Source: Candidatus Brocadia sp. WS118 (GTDB lineage Bacteria > Planctomycetota > Brocadiia > Brocadiales > Brocadiaceae). Taken from it: a DNA stretch of 64,000 bases. The translations under genes were made by a program, and so were the position numbers. Shown here one piece after another: positions 16,645 to 24,645 of the stretch. Position 1 is the first letter of the stretch. Each line of letters starts with the position of its first letter. The notes under the pieces were generated by a model, which saw only the letters and a list, made by a program, of their open reading frames with translations, was not told the DNA's origin and searched no databases. The stretch is taken from NCBI GenBank assembly GCA_007618135.1, contig PHFX01000004.1:1-64000 (forward strand). The letters are read 5' to 3'.

Positions 16645-18807
16645 ATGAATAATTTGAAGATAGTGCAGCAGTTCACCAAAAAAAGTGTTTTTCTTGTTTT
16701 GTTGTTATTCTTTTCTCTCAGTTCATTTCTTTCCGTTACTCCACGTCTGTTTGCCGCTGATGTGTCCGGTGAACAAACAAAGGCAAGCGAAGGTGCGGCA
16801 TCCGGCGTAGAACTCCCTCAGTTTGAGGCGGGACAACAACCCGCAGCTCCTCAATTGGCTGAAGGTCAGCCGGCAGCTGGCGCGGGAACTGCAACTGCAG
16901 CAATAGAGGAAGAGGAATTGGCTCCAGTTCAATACCGCACTTTTTTTGGGATGGATTCCCGGACGGTCGTCTGGATTGTGTCGGAATTGCATCTCATGTT
17001 CGCCGCCTTTGTTCTTGGTGTGCCTATTTTTGCGGTAATTGTGGAGATCGTAGGTTTCAAGGGTGGTGATGTAAAATATGACAAGATGGCGAAGGAGTTT
17101 ACCAAACTTTTGTCTGCCGCTTTTGCCACAACCGCTTCGCTCGGCGGGTTGCTCGGATTTTGTTTGTTCGGGCTGTATCCGGAGTTCATGGGGCACATGA
17201 CAAACGTTTTTTCGCCAACCATGTATGTGTATGCCCTGATGTTCTTTGGTGAGGCATTTACGTTGTATGGATACTATTATTCGTGGGATATCCTGAAAGG
17301 AACCGCAGCAAAAAAATGGTTCCATATCTTTCTGGGGGTAATGCTTAACCTCTTTGGGACAGGGCTTATGTTTCTGACGAATTCCTGGGCAACCTATATG
17401 ATGAGTCCGGCGGGTATTGTGCCGGCTACGGGAAAGCTCGTGAGTTTGTATCATGCCATCTACAATCCGCTCTGGATGCCCGTGAATATTCATCGGTTAA
17501 TTGCCAACGTCTGTTTCGGCGGGTTTGTGGTGGGTGCATATGCCGCGGTGAAATTTTTAGGGGCAAAGTCTGATGAGGAAAGGGCGCATTATGATTGGAT
17601 GGGTTATGTTGGCAACTTTATCGGCGTTGGAGCTCTGATTCCTTTGCCCTTTGCAGGATATTGGCTGGGACGTGAAGTGTATAGCTCAAGCCCGGTAATG
17701 GGTAACATCATGATGGGTGGTGCGTTCTCCTGGACCTTCATTATTCAGGCTATTCTGATTGGTATGCTCTTTATCGGGGCGAACTACTATTTGTGGCTCG
17801 GAATGGGAAGAATTAAAGGGTCAGAACGATACACGAAATTTTTCAAATATCTTATTTTTATCATCTTTATGTGTTTTGCGGTCTGGCTCACCCCTCATAA
17901 TCTTCCTCTGAGCGGCGAGGAGCGGGCGATGATTGGTGAACAATATCATCCTTTTTCAAAATACTTTGGTGTTATGGCGGCAAAAAATGCTGTGGTAAAC
18001 CTGATTATTTTGGCAACCTTCTTTTCCTTCCTGATTTATCGGCGGAGTAATAAGGGTGAGATGGCTCCTTTCTCTGAGCAAGGCAAGGTTGGTAAGATAG
18101 GGATATTTTCTGGCTTAATCTTTTGTCTGTTGATGCTGGTCTCCTATGCAATTTCGCTCAATTTTGTAGAATTGGAAGAAAATATAAAAGTTTTCGTGAA
18201 GCCGTTGGTCAGGTCACTGTATATCCAGTCATTTGCAGTATGTCTTGCGGCATTTCTGACCTTCAAAAATAAGGGGAAGCTGGGGCAGGCATTGTTGTTT
18301 GCGGTGACGGCATCTATTGCGGTGCTCTATTTCTGGTACTATGGTTTTCAGGTTATGCAAAAGGCCAACCTGGTCTTGCGATATTTGTCGGTAACACAGG
18401 TTTCGATTGTGATGAGTTGTCTTATCATGAATGCCATTATTGACATCTTCATGTTCCGTAAAGCGAAACTGGTCGGAGGCATCGTCTGGGGAAAGATGCC
18501 CGTGCGTTCGCAATATGCCTTGCTACTCCTGTGCGTGGTTATCGTAATTTTGATGGGGTTGATGGGGTTCATCCGTTCCGGTCTCCGGATGGACTGGCAC
18601 ATTTATGGAGTATTGCAGGATACTTCGCAATGGGCCTACACGCCTGCTTTGTCGTACATGGGGCGGATTGTTGGTTTGATAGTTGTCCTCTTCCTGGGTC
18701 TGGTTGCTTTCGTATTCTGGCTTGCTAACCTGGGCGAAACAAAGGAGAAGGGGGTATTAAAAGAAGAGTTTGAATTGACGGAGCCGCATCGTGAGCACTA
18801 TACGTAG
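16645..18807 (+). CDS. Cytochrome bd-like membrane protein, NXR-associated
   Basis: A 720-residue polytopic membrane protein resembling subunit I of cytochrome bd. The N-terminus is a cleavable-looking signal (VFLVLLLFFSLSSFLSV) and an Ala/Pro/Glu-rich linker of about 50 residues, which ordinary CydA lacks. Around 14 hydrophobic segments follow. Histidines in membrane segments (SELHLMFAAFVLGVPIF, SLYHAIYNPLWMPVNIHRLI) are candidate heme ligands. Proteins of this type occur near nxr genes in nitrite-oxidising and anammox bacteria, and a role as oxidase or quinone-side electron carrier is only inferred. ATG 16645 is preferred over TTG 16639. Confidence 0.72.
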   Translation: MNNLKIVQQFTKKSVFLVLLLFFSLSSFLSVTPRLFAADVSGEQTKASEGAASGVELPQFEAGQQPAAPQLAEGQPAAGAGTATAAIEEEELAPVQYRTFFGMDSRTVVWIVSELHLMFAAFVLGVPIFAVIVEIVGFKGGDVKYDKMAKEFTKLLSAAFATTASLGGLLGFCLFGLYPEFMGHMTNVFSPTMYVYALMFFGEAFTLYGYYYSWDILKGTAAKKWFHIFLGVMLNLFGTGLMFLTNSWATYMMSPAGIVPATGKLVSLYHAIYNPLWMPVNIHRLIANVCFGGFVVGAYAAVKFLGAKSDEERAHYDWMGYVGNFIGVGALIPLPFAGYWLGREVYSSSPVMGNIMMGGAFSWTFIIQAILIGMLFIGANYYLWLGMGRIKGSERYTKFFKYLIFIIFMCFAVWLTPHNLPLSGEERAMIGEQYHPFSKYFGVMAAKNAVVNLIILATFFSFLIYRRSNKGEMAPFSEQGKVGKIGIFSGLIFCLLMLVSYAISLNFVELEENIKVFVKPLVRSLYIQSFAVCLAAFLTFKNKGKLGQALLFAVTASIAVLYFWYYGFQVMQKANLVLRYLSVTQVSIVMSCLIMNAIIDIFMFRKAKLVGGIVWGKMPVRSQYALLLLCVVIVILMGLMGFIRSGLRMDWHIYGVLQDTSQWAYTPALSYMGRIVGLIVVLFLGLVAFVFWLANLGETKEKGVLKEEFELTEPHREHYT

Positions 18808-19024
18808 CAATTGATGATTAGTGTTTTGAATGTCTAAATACAACATGAGTTAATAGAACTTTGGCTAATGAAAAGTCAAGGGTTTAGAAGCCTCGTGACA
18901 ATTACGATAACGATGCCTGAAATGGTAGAAAGCTCTGCGAACAATTCGAGTAGTGACTGAATAAAATTAATATGATAAATATGATTGAATTTCAACATGA
19001 CGAAATGAAGGTCTAGAAAAACTT

Positions 19025-19975
19025 ATGAATAAGAGCATGCTAAAAATTACAGCTTTTGGGATCGCAGTTATAGGATTTTATATCTATATCACTATGTATG
19101 TGGCAGGGCTTTCTGGCACGGGTGGTGGGGAGTCTGCCGGTGGAGTGAACCCTGAAGCGGGTGAGAAGATATTTTGGGGCGACGGACAATGTAGTACCTG
19201 TCACAAGATAGGAACAAGCGGTAGCGCAACACGGGGTCCAGATCAGGATGGTTTAGCAGGGAGGGCGGAAGACCGTGCGAAAGAATTGGGGATGGCGTCG
19301 GGATTAGATTACCTTGTGGAATCTATTGTAGAGCCGGATAAATATATTGTGAAAGGGTATGATAAAATTATGCCCAAGGTGTATGATCCCCCTATTATGT
19401 TATCACGGGAAAAGATACTGGCAGTTTTGGCTTATCTGCAGACATTGGGCGGTGAGCCTGACTTAGGGGCATTGATGAAATATAAGGACAAGATCCCGGA
19501 GGCATCAAAGAAGAAGGTGAAGCCGTGGGTGCCGCCGATGGTAGTAGACGCCAAAGAAGGAGAAAAGGTGTTTTTTGATGAAACACGACCGGTAACCTGT
19601 GGTAAATGTCATGTGGTAAATGGGAAGGGAAAGAAGGTTGGTCCAGAACTTACCGGTATTGGCGCAATTCAAACCGCGGAATATTTTGTGGAGTCGGTGC
19701 TGAAGCCAAGCGCCAAGATTGTCAAAGGTTACGAGACGATGTATGTGATCACCTCTGACGGGATTCCTTACAACGGACTGATTAAGAGTGAGACGGAAGA
19801 AGAGCTTGTATTATTAAAAGAAGAAAGCGGTGAGATTGAAGAGGTTGTTATTCCGAAATCGGATATTGCCGAGATGAAGAAACAAGAGGTTTCTATTATG
19901 CCCGGGAATATTGGCGAGTTGCTAAGTGTGAGAGATTTTTACGGAATTGTGTCTTTTTTACAGAGTCTGAAATAG
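19025..19975 (+). CDS. Membrane-anchored diheme cytochrome c
   Basis: A 316-residue periplasmic protein tethered by an N-terminal segment (ITAFGIAVIGFYIYITMYVA). Two CxxCH sites are visible: CSTCH at residues 56-60 and CGKCH at 192-196. The second half, through GIPYNGLIKSETEEELVLL and MPGNIGELLSVRDFYGIVSF, is the fold of the planctomycete-type heme-binding domain (TIGR02603-like). It would pass electrons between NXR and a membrane partner. It lies 217 bases after the bd-like gene and 48 before the next cytochrome, all on the plus strand. Confidence 0.82.
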   Translation: MNKSMLKITAFGIAVIGFYIYITMYVAGLSGTGGGESAGGVNPEAGEKIFWGDGQCSTCHKIGTSGSATRGPDQDGLAGRAEDRAKELGMASGLDYLVESIVEPDKYIVKGYDKIMPKVYDPPIMLSREKILAVLAYLQTLGGEPDLGALMKYKDKIPEASKKKVKPWVPPMVVDAKEGEKVFFDETRPVTCGKCHVVNGKGKKVGPELTGIGAIQTAEYFVESVLKPSAKIVKGYETMYVITSDGIPYNGLIKSETEEELVLLKEESGEIEEVVIPKSDIAEMKKQEVSIMPGNIGELLSVRDFYGIVSFLQSLK

Positions 19976-20023
19976 AAAAGACTATGTTGTATATGCTGGA
20001 GAATCAATTGTTAGGAGCGTATG

Positions 20024-20794
20024 ATGGCTAATAAGCGCAGTGCATTTTTGTTAATCTGGGTAATTACGGCTGTAGGCTGTTTGTACGGGTTTCTGAAATA
20101 TGCATCACCAAAAATTTTTCAGATACTGATGGCAAAAGACCACCCCATGCCAACGCCGAGTACGTTAATGATGTGGTATATGATCATGGGGGTGTTGGCA
20201 GGTTTGGTGTATGCAACGACGAGTAATCAGAAGTTTGTAGATTTTTTAAGTTTTTTGCTTCCGGGTCACGGACCTCTGATAAAATCCTTCCTGCAAAAAA
20301 TTCTTTTTATTGGCTTTCCGCTCCTCGTCGGATGGTTTGTTTATACGTGGGCGATTCCTGGAGCCGCGTCGCCGGTGGAATTAAGGATTCAGCATCCTAC
20401 GTTGCCGCAGGACTTTGAAAAGCTTGAAAATCCGTTCAGGCAAGCAGATGCAGAGACCCAGCGAAAATGCATTGAAGAAGGGAAGATACTTTTCCAGACG
20501 TATTGTCGGCCGTGCCACGGGTCAAAAGCGGATGGAAACGGGCCGTTTGCGAATTCTTTTCGTCTGAGGCCGATTAATTTCCAGGATCCTGGCACCATTG
20601 CAACGGTTGTGGACAATTATCTTTTTTGGCGTATCAAAGAGGGCGGTCCTGGTTTGCCTTCCGAATCTACACCATGGGATTCTGCGATGCCTTCCTGGAA
20701 AGATGATTTGAAAGACGATGAGGTATGGAAGATCATTATGGGTGAGTATGATACAGCGGGAGTTATGCCCCGGCAAAGGGAAAAGCTCGAATAA
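20024..20794 (+). CDS. Membrane monoheme cytochrome c
   Basis: A 256-residue protein with about three N-terminal transmembrane segments (FLLIWVITAVGCLYGFL, MWYMIMGVLAGLVYA, KILFIGFPLLVGWFVYTW) and one periplasmic cytochrome c domain with CRPCHG near residue 168. PITs of the family such as the methionine region (SAMPSWKDDLKDDEVWKII) follow, giving a plausible axial Met. Two ATGs occur at 20021 and 20024; AGGAG at 20013-20017 is six bases from the second, so I use 20024. It probably docks in the membrane with the bd-like protein. Confidence 0.8.
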   Translation: MANKRSAFLLIWVITAVGCLYGFLKYASPKIFQILMAKDHPMPTPSTLMMWYMIMGVLAGLVYATTSNQKFVDFLSFLLPGHGPLIKSFLQKILFIGFPLLVGWFVYTWAIPGAASPVELRIQHPTLPQDFEKLENPFRQADAETQRKCIEEGKILFQTYCRPCHGSKADGNGPFANSFRLRPINFQDPGTIATVVDNYLFWRIKEGGPGLPSESTPWDSAMPSWKDDLKDDEVWKIIMGEYDTAGVMPRQREKLE

Positions 20795-20869
20795 GGCTGC
20801 GTTAAATGTGCACAGAGGTGTGTTTGGATTTAATTTAAAAACAGCAAGGGAAGAAGATCAAGTACTACT

Positions 20870-22471
20870 ATGAGAAACGTGTTAAAAAAAGGATTCATAA
20901 GCTTTGTATTCGTTGGTGTCTGTGGTGGTGCCTTTTGGATACCGAATGAGGTAGTAGCCCAGTCATCGCTTTTGTTTAGAACGTATAAGCGTGAAGTGCC
21001 ACAAAAATTGTCTGAGACTCCGGAAGCTGTTGCAGAGGGAAAAAAAGTTTACGAGAAGAGGTGCTGGTATTGTCATGGAATTGAAGGAAAAGGCGATGGG
21101 CCTGCTGCGGTAACGATGTTTCCGAAACCCCGGAACTTTACGAGGAATGAGTACAAGGTACGGTCAACTGCATTTGGCTCAGTTCCTGCGGATGAGGATT
21201 TATTTAGAATTATTACCAGCGGCATAGAGGGGACCGCAATGCCTTTTTGGAGTACGATTACTGAGACGGAGCGATGGCAGGTGCTCTATTATGTGAAGAC
21301 GTTTAACGACCAGTTTAAAAAGGATGCTCCGCCGAAAGTAATTCCTGTGGGAAGCGTTCCATCAACGCCGGAGAGCATACAAAGGGGGCAGGAATTATTT
21401 AAGGAAATGAAATGTTACGAATGTCACGGGGAGGATGGCAGAGGAAATGGTCCGTTAACGGTGGCATTGCAAACGGAATGGAGCCTGCCTTACCGTGCAA
21501 GGGATTTAACGAAGGGTTGGAATTTTAAGGGTGGAAATACCATTGAGGATATCTACCGAACGATCTCGACGGGGTTTAATGAAACCCCGATGGGCTCATA
21601 TTTGGAAAAACTCTCCGATGAAGATCGTTGGCATGTTGCGCACTATGTAAAAAGCCTGGCAAAAGATATGGCGTCGGATGTTGTTGTAAAAGTGAAGCTG
21701 TTTGAGGGTGAAGAATTGCCTTCGGAGCCTCTGGATGAAAACTGGAGTAAAGCGTCAGCCGTTGAGATTCCGCTGGCAGGGCAGATATTGGTGAGCCCGC
21801 GCCACTGGGCGCCTTCCATTGATGCAATTCAGGTAAGGGCGTTGTATAATAATAACGAAATTGCCTTTTTGCTGGAATGGGATGATGCTACCAACCGGCA
21901 AGAGGAGATTTTCAGGGATGCCGTTTCTCTGCAATTTCCCATAAAAATCCCGGAGTCGTTGAAGAAGCCCTATTTTGCCATGGGAGATTCTAGTGGTTCC
22001 GTGAACTTGTGGAGTTGGAAAGCGCACTGGCAGGAAGGGTTTGGAACGGTAGTGGAAGCTCCTGAAACTGAGCAAGGGGTAGTGAGTGAACTGAATGCAA
22101 AGGGTTTTAAAAATGTTACGGTACAACCACCGGAAAGCCAGAATGTCACGGGGAAGGGAATGTATCAGAATGGAAGGTGGAAGGCAGTACTGAAAAGAAC
22201 ATTGAACACGGAGGATGTAAAGGGAGACATTCAATTCGAGATTGGCAAACTCATTCCTGTTGCATTTGCGGTCTGGGATGGTTCTAATAGTGATGTAGGT
22301 GGCCAGAAATCAGTATCGTCCTGGTATTATGTCTCTCTTGAAAAGCCCGTGCCAAAGACAGTTTTCGCTTATGTGCTGGTAGCTCTTATTATGGGTGCAA
22401 GCGTTGAGATGTGGTTTATTGCCCGGTTACGCAGGTTTCCGCCAAAATTGGAAGAAGAAGAACAAGAATAA
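20870..22471 (+). CDS. Diheme cytochrome c fused to NxrC-like heme b domain, membrane-anchored
   Basis: A 533-residue fusion. After a signal (SFVFVGVCGGAFWI) come two cytochrome c domains with CWYCH at 65-69 and CYECH at 182-186. Residues about 270-505 resemble the ethylbenzene-dehydrogenase/NxrC gamma subunit that holds one heme b (compare FRDAVSLQFP and LWSWKAHWQEGF with FRDAVALMFP and LWHWKADWE in nxrC). A single C-terminal helix (VFAYVLVALIMGASVEMWFI) anchors it. It joins in one chain the b-type relay of NXR and c-type hemes, and may carry NXR electrons to the membrane. That role is an inference. Confidence 0.8.
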   Translation: MRNVLKKGFISFVFVGVCGGAFWIPNEVVAQSSLLFRTYKREVPQKLSETPEAVAEGKKVYEKRCWYCHGIEGKGDGPAAVTMFPKPRNFTRNEYKVRSTAFGSVPADEDLFRIITSGIEGTAMPFWSTITETERWQVLYYVKTFNDQFKKDAPPKVIPVGSVPSTPESIQRGQELFKEMKCYECHGEDGRGNGPLTVALQTEWSLPYRARDLTKGWNFKGGNTIEDIYRTISTGFNETPMGSYLEKLSDEDRWHVAHYVKSLAKDMASDVVVKVKLFEGEELPSEPLDENWSKASAVEIPLAGQILVSPRHWAPSIDAIQVRALYNNNEIAFLLEWDDATNRQEEIFRDAVSLQFPIKIPESLKKPYFAMGDSSGSVNLWSWKAHWQEGFGTVVEAPETEQGVVSELNAKGFKNVTVQPPESQNVTGKGMYQNGRWKAVLKRTLNTEDVKGDIQFEIGKLIPVAFAVWDGSNSDVGGQKSVSSWYYVSLEKPVPKTVFAYVLVALIMGASVEMWFIARLRRFPPKLEEEEQE

Positions 22472-22498
22472 CATAGCGTAGGAAAGCCTCAATCAAAT

Positions 22499-22515
22499 CC
22501 CCCTTAATAAGGGGG
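22499..22515. repeat. Palindrome CCCCCTTA/TAAGGGGG
   Basis: Perfect eight-base arms around a single A, between the NxrC-like fusion and the tetraheme cytochrome. A similar C-run/G-run element lies at 38258. There is no T-run after it, so it may be an intergenic repeat or an mRNA-processing hairpin. Confidence 0.5.
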
Positions 22516-22590
22516 TGAAGGGGGTTGTAAAAACCTGCCAAAAAAACAAGTTTTTACACAGGAATACTATATCATGGTAAGGAGTTTTTG

Positions 22591-24075
22591 ATGAGGTTAA
22601 GGTCTATCGTGAGCTTACAGAAAAGATGGTTGATAATAACTTTAGGTTGCTTGTCTTTCGCGGCGAGTATTCATCTTTCTTTCGGACAGGAAAGAAAGAT
22701 CGATAGCATGTTTCTGGAATTAGATAAAAAGTACCGGATGCCTGAGCAGTGGTCTGTCCCTCCCTTTGATCTGGAAGACCCCTATAAAAGGATTAAGAAC
22801 GGCCCTCCTTTAGTTAATATTCTCTATAAGGCGAATGTTGAATGGTTATCCCGATGGATTGCAAATCCCAAAACGGTGGTGGCAAATGCTAAGATGCCAA
22901 ATCTGGGACTCGATTTTGATGAGATTAAGGCGGTTATCGTCTTCCTGAGCAGTATTGCCGAAAAGGACGTGCCGCAGGTAACCTGGGATAATTTTTTGCT
23001 GAAGAAGGAAGATGACCTTTCTGAAGACGAATATGATAAGATGGACAAGGTTTTCAATTTTGGTAAAGGCGTGTGGGGGCGAGCTCGTTGTACGATCTGC
23101 CACCCGATAAAGGGAGTTGGTGGAAATGTCGGGGTTGGGCCAGATTTAGGGGAGATAACGACAAAAATCAATAGAAATTGGTTGCACGCCTGGCTGGGGA
23201 ACACAAAAAACCACTTTCCCGATACCATGATGGCTCAATATCGTTTCACGGATCAGGATGTCAGAGGGCTCGTCGAGTTTGTCATGCGTGATACACAGTT
23301 TATTCCCGAAGAGAAAGAGGATGAGGAGGAAGGGACAGGACAGCCGAAGCCTGAAACACAGGTTCTGACTGAAAAGGAATTTGCAGACATCAGAAAAGAT
23401 ACTGCCCTTATCGAAAAGGGGCGGAATGTCGTTGAAAAGGCACGCTGTTTTGTTTGTCATGACATCAAAGGCATTTCCGAGTTAATGCCGGTGGTAGAAA
23501 AAAAACGGGACGGACTTGCCGGATTTGAAAAGCTTTTGTATGAGATCCGGTGCTTGACATGTCATCGGATACAGGATAAAGGTGGTACGTATGCGCCGAA
23601 CCTGACATTTGCCGGCAGTAAAATCAAGATGAACTGGGAAGGTGAGTTTTTGCAGGCGCCCGACATTATTCGACCTTTAAGTCAGCAGATGCCGAAGTTC
23701 AATTTGGCGGAGGATGAAGCAAAGGCTGCTACGGAATACCTTGAAAAAAATCTGGTATTCAAAGACCTCTTGCTTGATTTTTATAAAGATGGTCCGCCGA
23801 CTGCGGAAATTATTGCTTCAGGTGAAAAACTCTTTTATGAGAAGGGGTGTAATACCTGTCATGCTGAAAATATTACCAAGGGTGGCGGTGTTGTTGGACC
23901 AAACCTTGCAACAGTTGGCGACCGGCTGCAACCCGCATATATCGTGTATCATTTAAAAAATCCTCAGCAGGCAAACCCTCAGGGGGTTGAGCCAAATTTT
24001 GGTCTGTCTGATGAGGAATTAAAGCAACTGGTAGGGTTCCTGATGGATCATGTGAAGAAGAAAGAGGGTAAATAA
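22591..24075 (+). CDS. Tetraheme cytochrome c with a heme-less extra domain
   Basis: Exported 494-residue multiheme cytochrome, signal peptide WLIITLGCLSFAASIHLSFG. Four CxxCH sites: CTICH (residues 167-171), CFVCH, CLTCH and CNTCH near residue 425. Residues about 60-130 (GPPLVNILYKANVEWLSRWI, then AKMPNLGLDFDEIKAVIVFL) look like the C-terminal part of a cytochrome c, with a MP pair but no CxxCH before it. ATG 22591 is preceded by AAGGAG; the frame also has TTG at 22588. The next gene overlaps its stop by one base. It is likely an electron carrier of the NXR locus. Confidence 0.82.
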   Translation: MRLRSIVSLQKRWLIITLGCLSFAASIHLSFGQERKIDSMFLELDKKYRMPEQWSVPPFDLEDPYKRIKNGPPLVNILYKANVEWLSRWIANPKTVVANAKMPNLGLDFDEIKAVIVFLSSIAEKDVPQVTWDNFLLKKEDDLSEDEYDKMDKVFNFGKGVWGRARCTICHPIKGVGGNVGVGPDLGEITTKINRNWLHAWLGNTKNHFPDTMMAQYRFTDQDVRGLVEFVMRDTQFIPEEKEDEEEGTGQPKPETQVLTEKEFADIRKDTALIEKGRNVVEKARCFVCHDIKGISELMPVVEKKRDGLAGFEKLLYEIRCLTCHRIQDKGGTYAPNLTFAGSKIKMNWEGEFLQAPDIIRPLSQQMPKFNLAEDEAKAATEYLEKNLVFKDLLLDFYKDGPPTAEIIASGEKLFYEKGCNTCHAENITKGGGVVGPNLATVGDRLQPAYIVYHLKNPQQANPQGVEPNFGLSDEELKQLVGFLMDHVKKKEGK

Positions 24076-24644
24076 TGGGATATTTTGCGTGCTGGAAAAA
24101 ATTTGCTACAGGCACGGCGCTTGTGTTTGGGGTAATAGGTTGGTTTTCAACGGCAAAAGGTGTTGAAGTTTCCCCGCGGGATCAGGTGTTTTTACTATCA
24201 CCGAAAAAGACCTTTGAATATTATTGCTCTCCTTGTCATGGTTTGAAAGGAAAAGGTGATGGGACTTTTTTTACCATTGATCTAAAGCCAAAACCAAGAA
24301 ACTTTACTGATCTGGATTATATGAAAAAAAGGACAGATGAACAGCTTACAAAGTCGATTACCGATGGTTCAAAGTCCGTTGATAAATCAAACCTTTGTCC
24401 TCCCTGGGGGAAAACGCTTACGGACAAAAGGATTAAGGAACTGGTTGCATATATAAGAGGACTTGCAACGCAGGAAGCTGCAAGTCCGGTCGCTGTGGCA
24501 AAAGGCCCTGTCGCGGCTGATATAAAAGAAAGCCCGGTTAAATCTATGATGCGATGGGGTTTCATCGCAGTAATTACCCTGGCATTGGCAGGCGGCGCGA
24601 TCTGTGAGTGGAAGAAACTGAGGAGTGAATCCCCGAAGTGTTAG
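24075..24644 (+). CDS. Monoheme cytochrome c with C-terminal membrane anchor
   Basis: A 189-residue protein with an N-terminal signal (FATGTALVFGVIGWFSTA), one heme site CSPCHG near residue 53, and a C-terminal helix (MRWGFIAVITLALAGGAI). The ATG shares its A with the TAA of the upstream tetraheme gene, so translation is coupled. It is the fifth of five consecutive cytochrome genes, bringing the heme c motif count of the run to ten. NLCPPWGKTLTDKRIKELVAYIRG is the usual C-terminal cytochrome helix. Confidence 0.82.
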   Translation: MGYFACWKKFATGTALVFGVIGWFSTAKGVEVSPRDQVFLLSPKKTFEYYCSPCHGLKGKGDGTFFTIDLKPKPRNFTDLDYMKKRTDEQLTKSITDGSKSVDKSNLCPPWGKTLTDKRIKELVAYIRGLATQEAASPVAVAKGPVAADIKESPVKSMMRWGFIAVITLALAGGAICEWKKLRSESPKC

Positions 24645-24645
24645 T

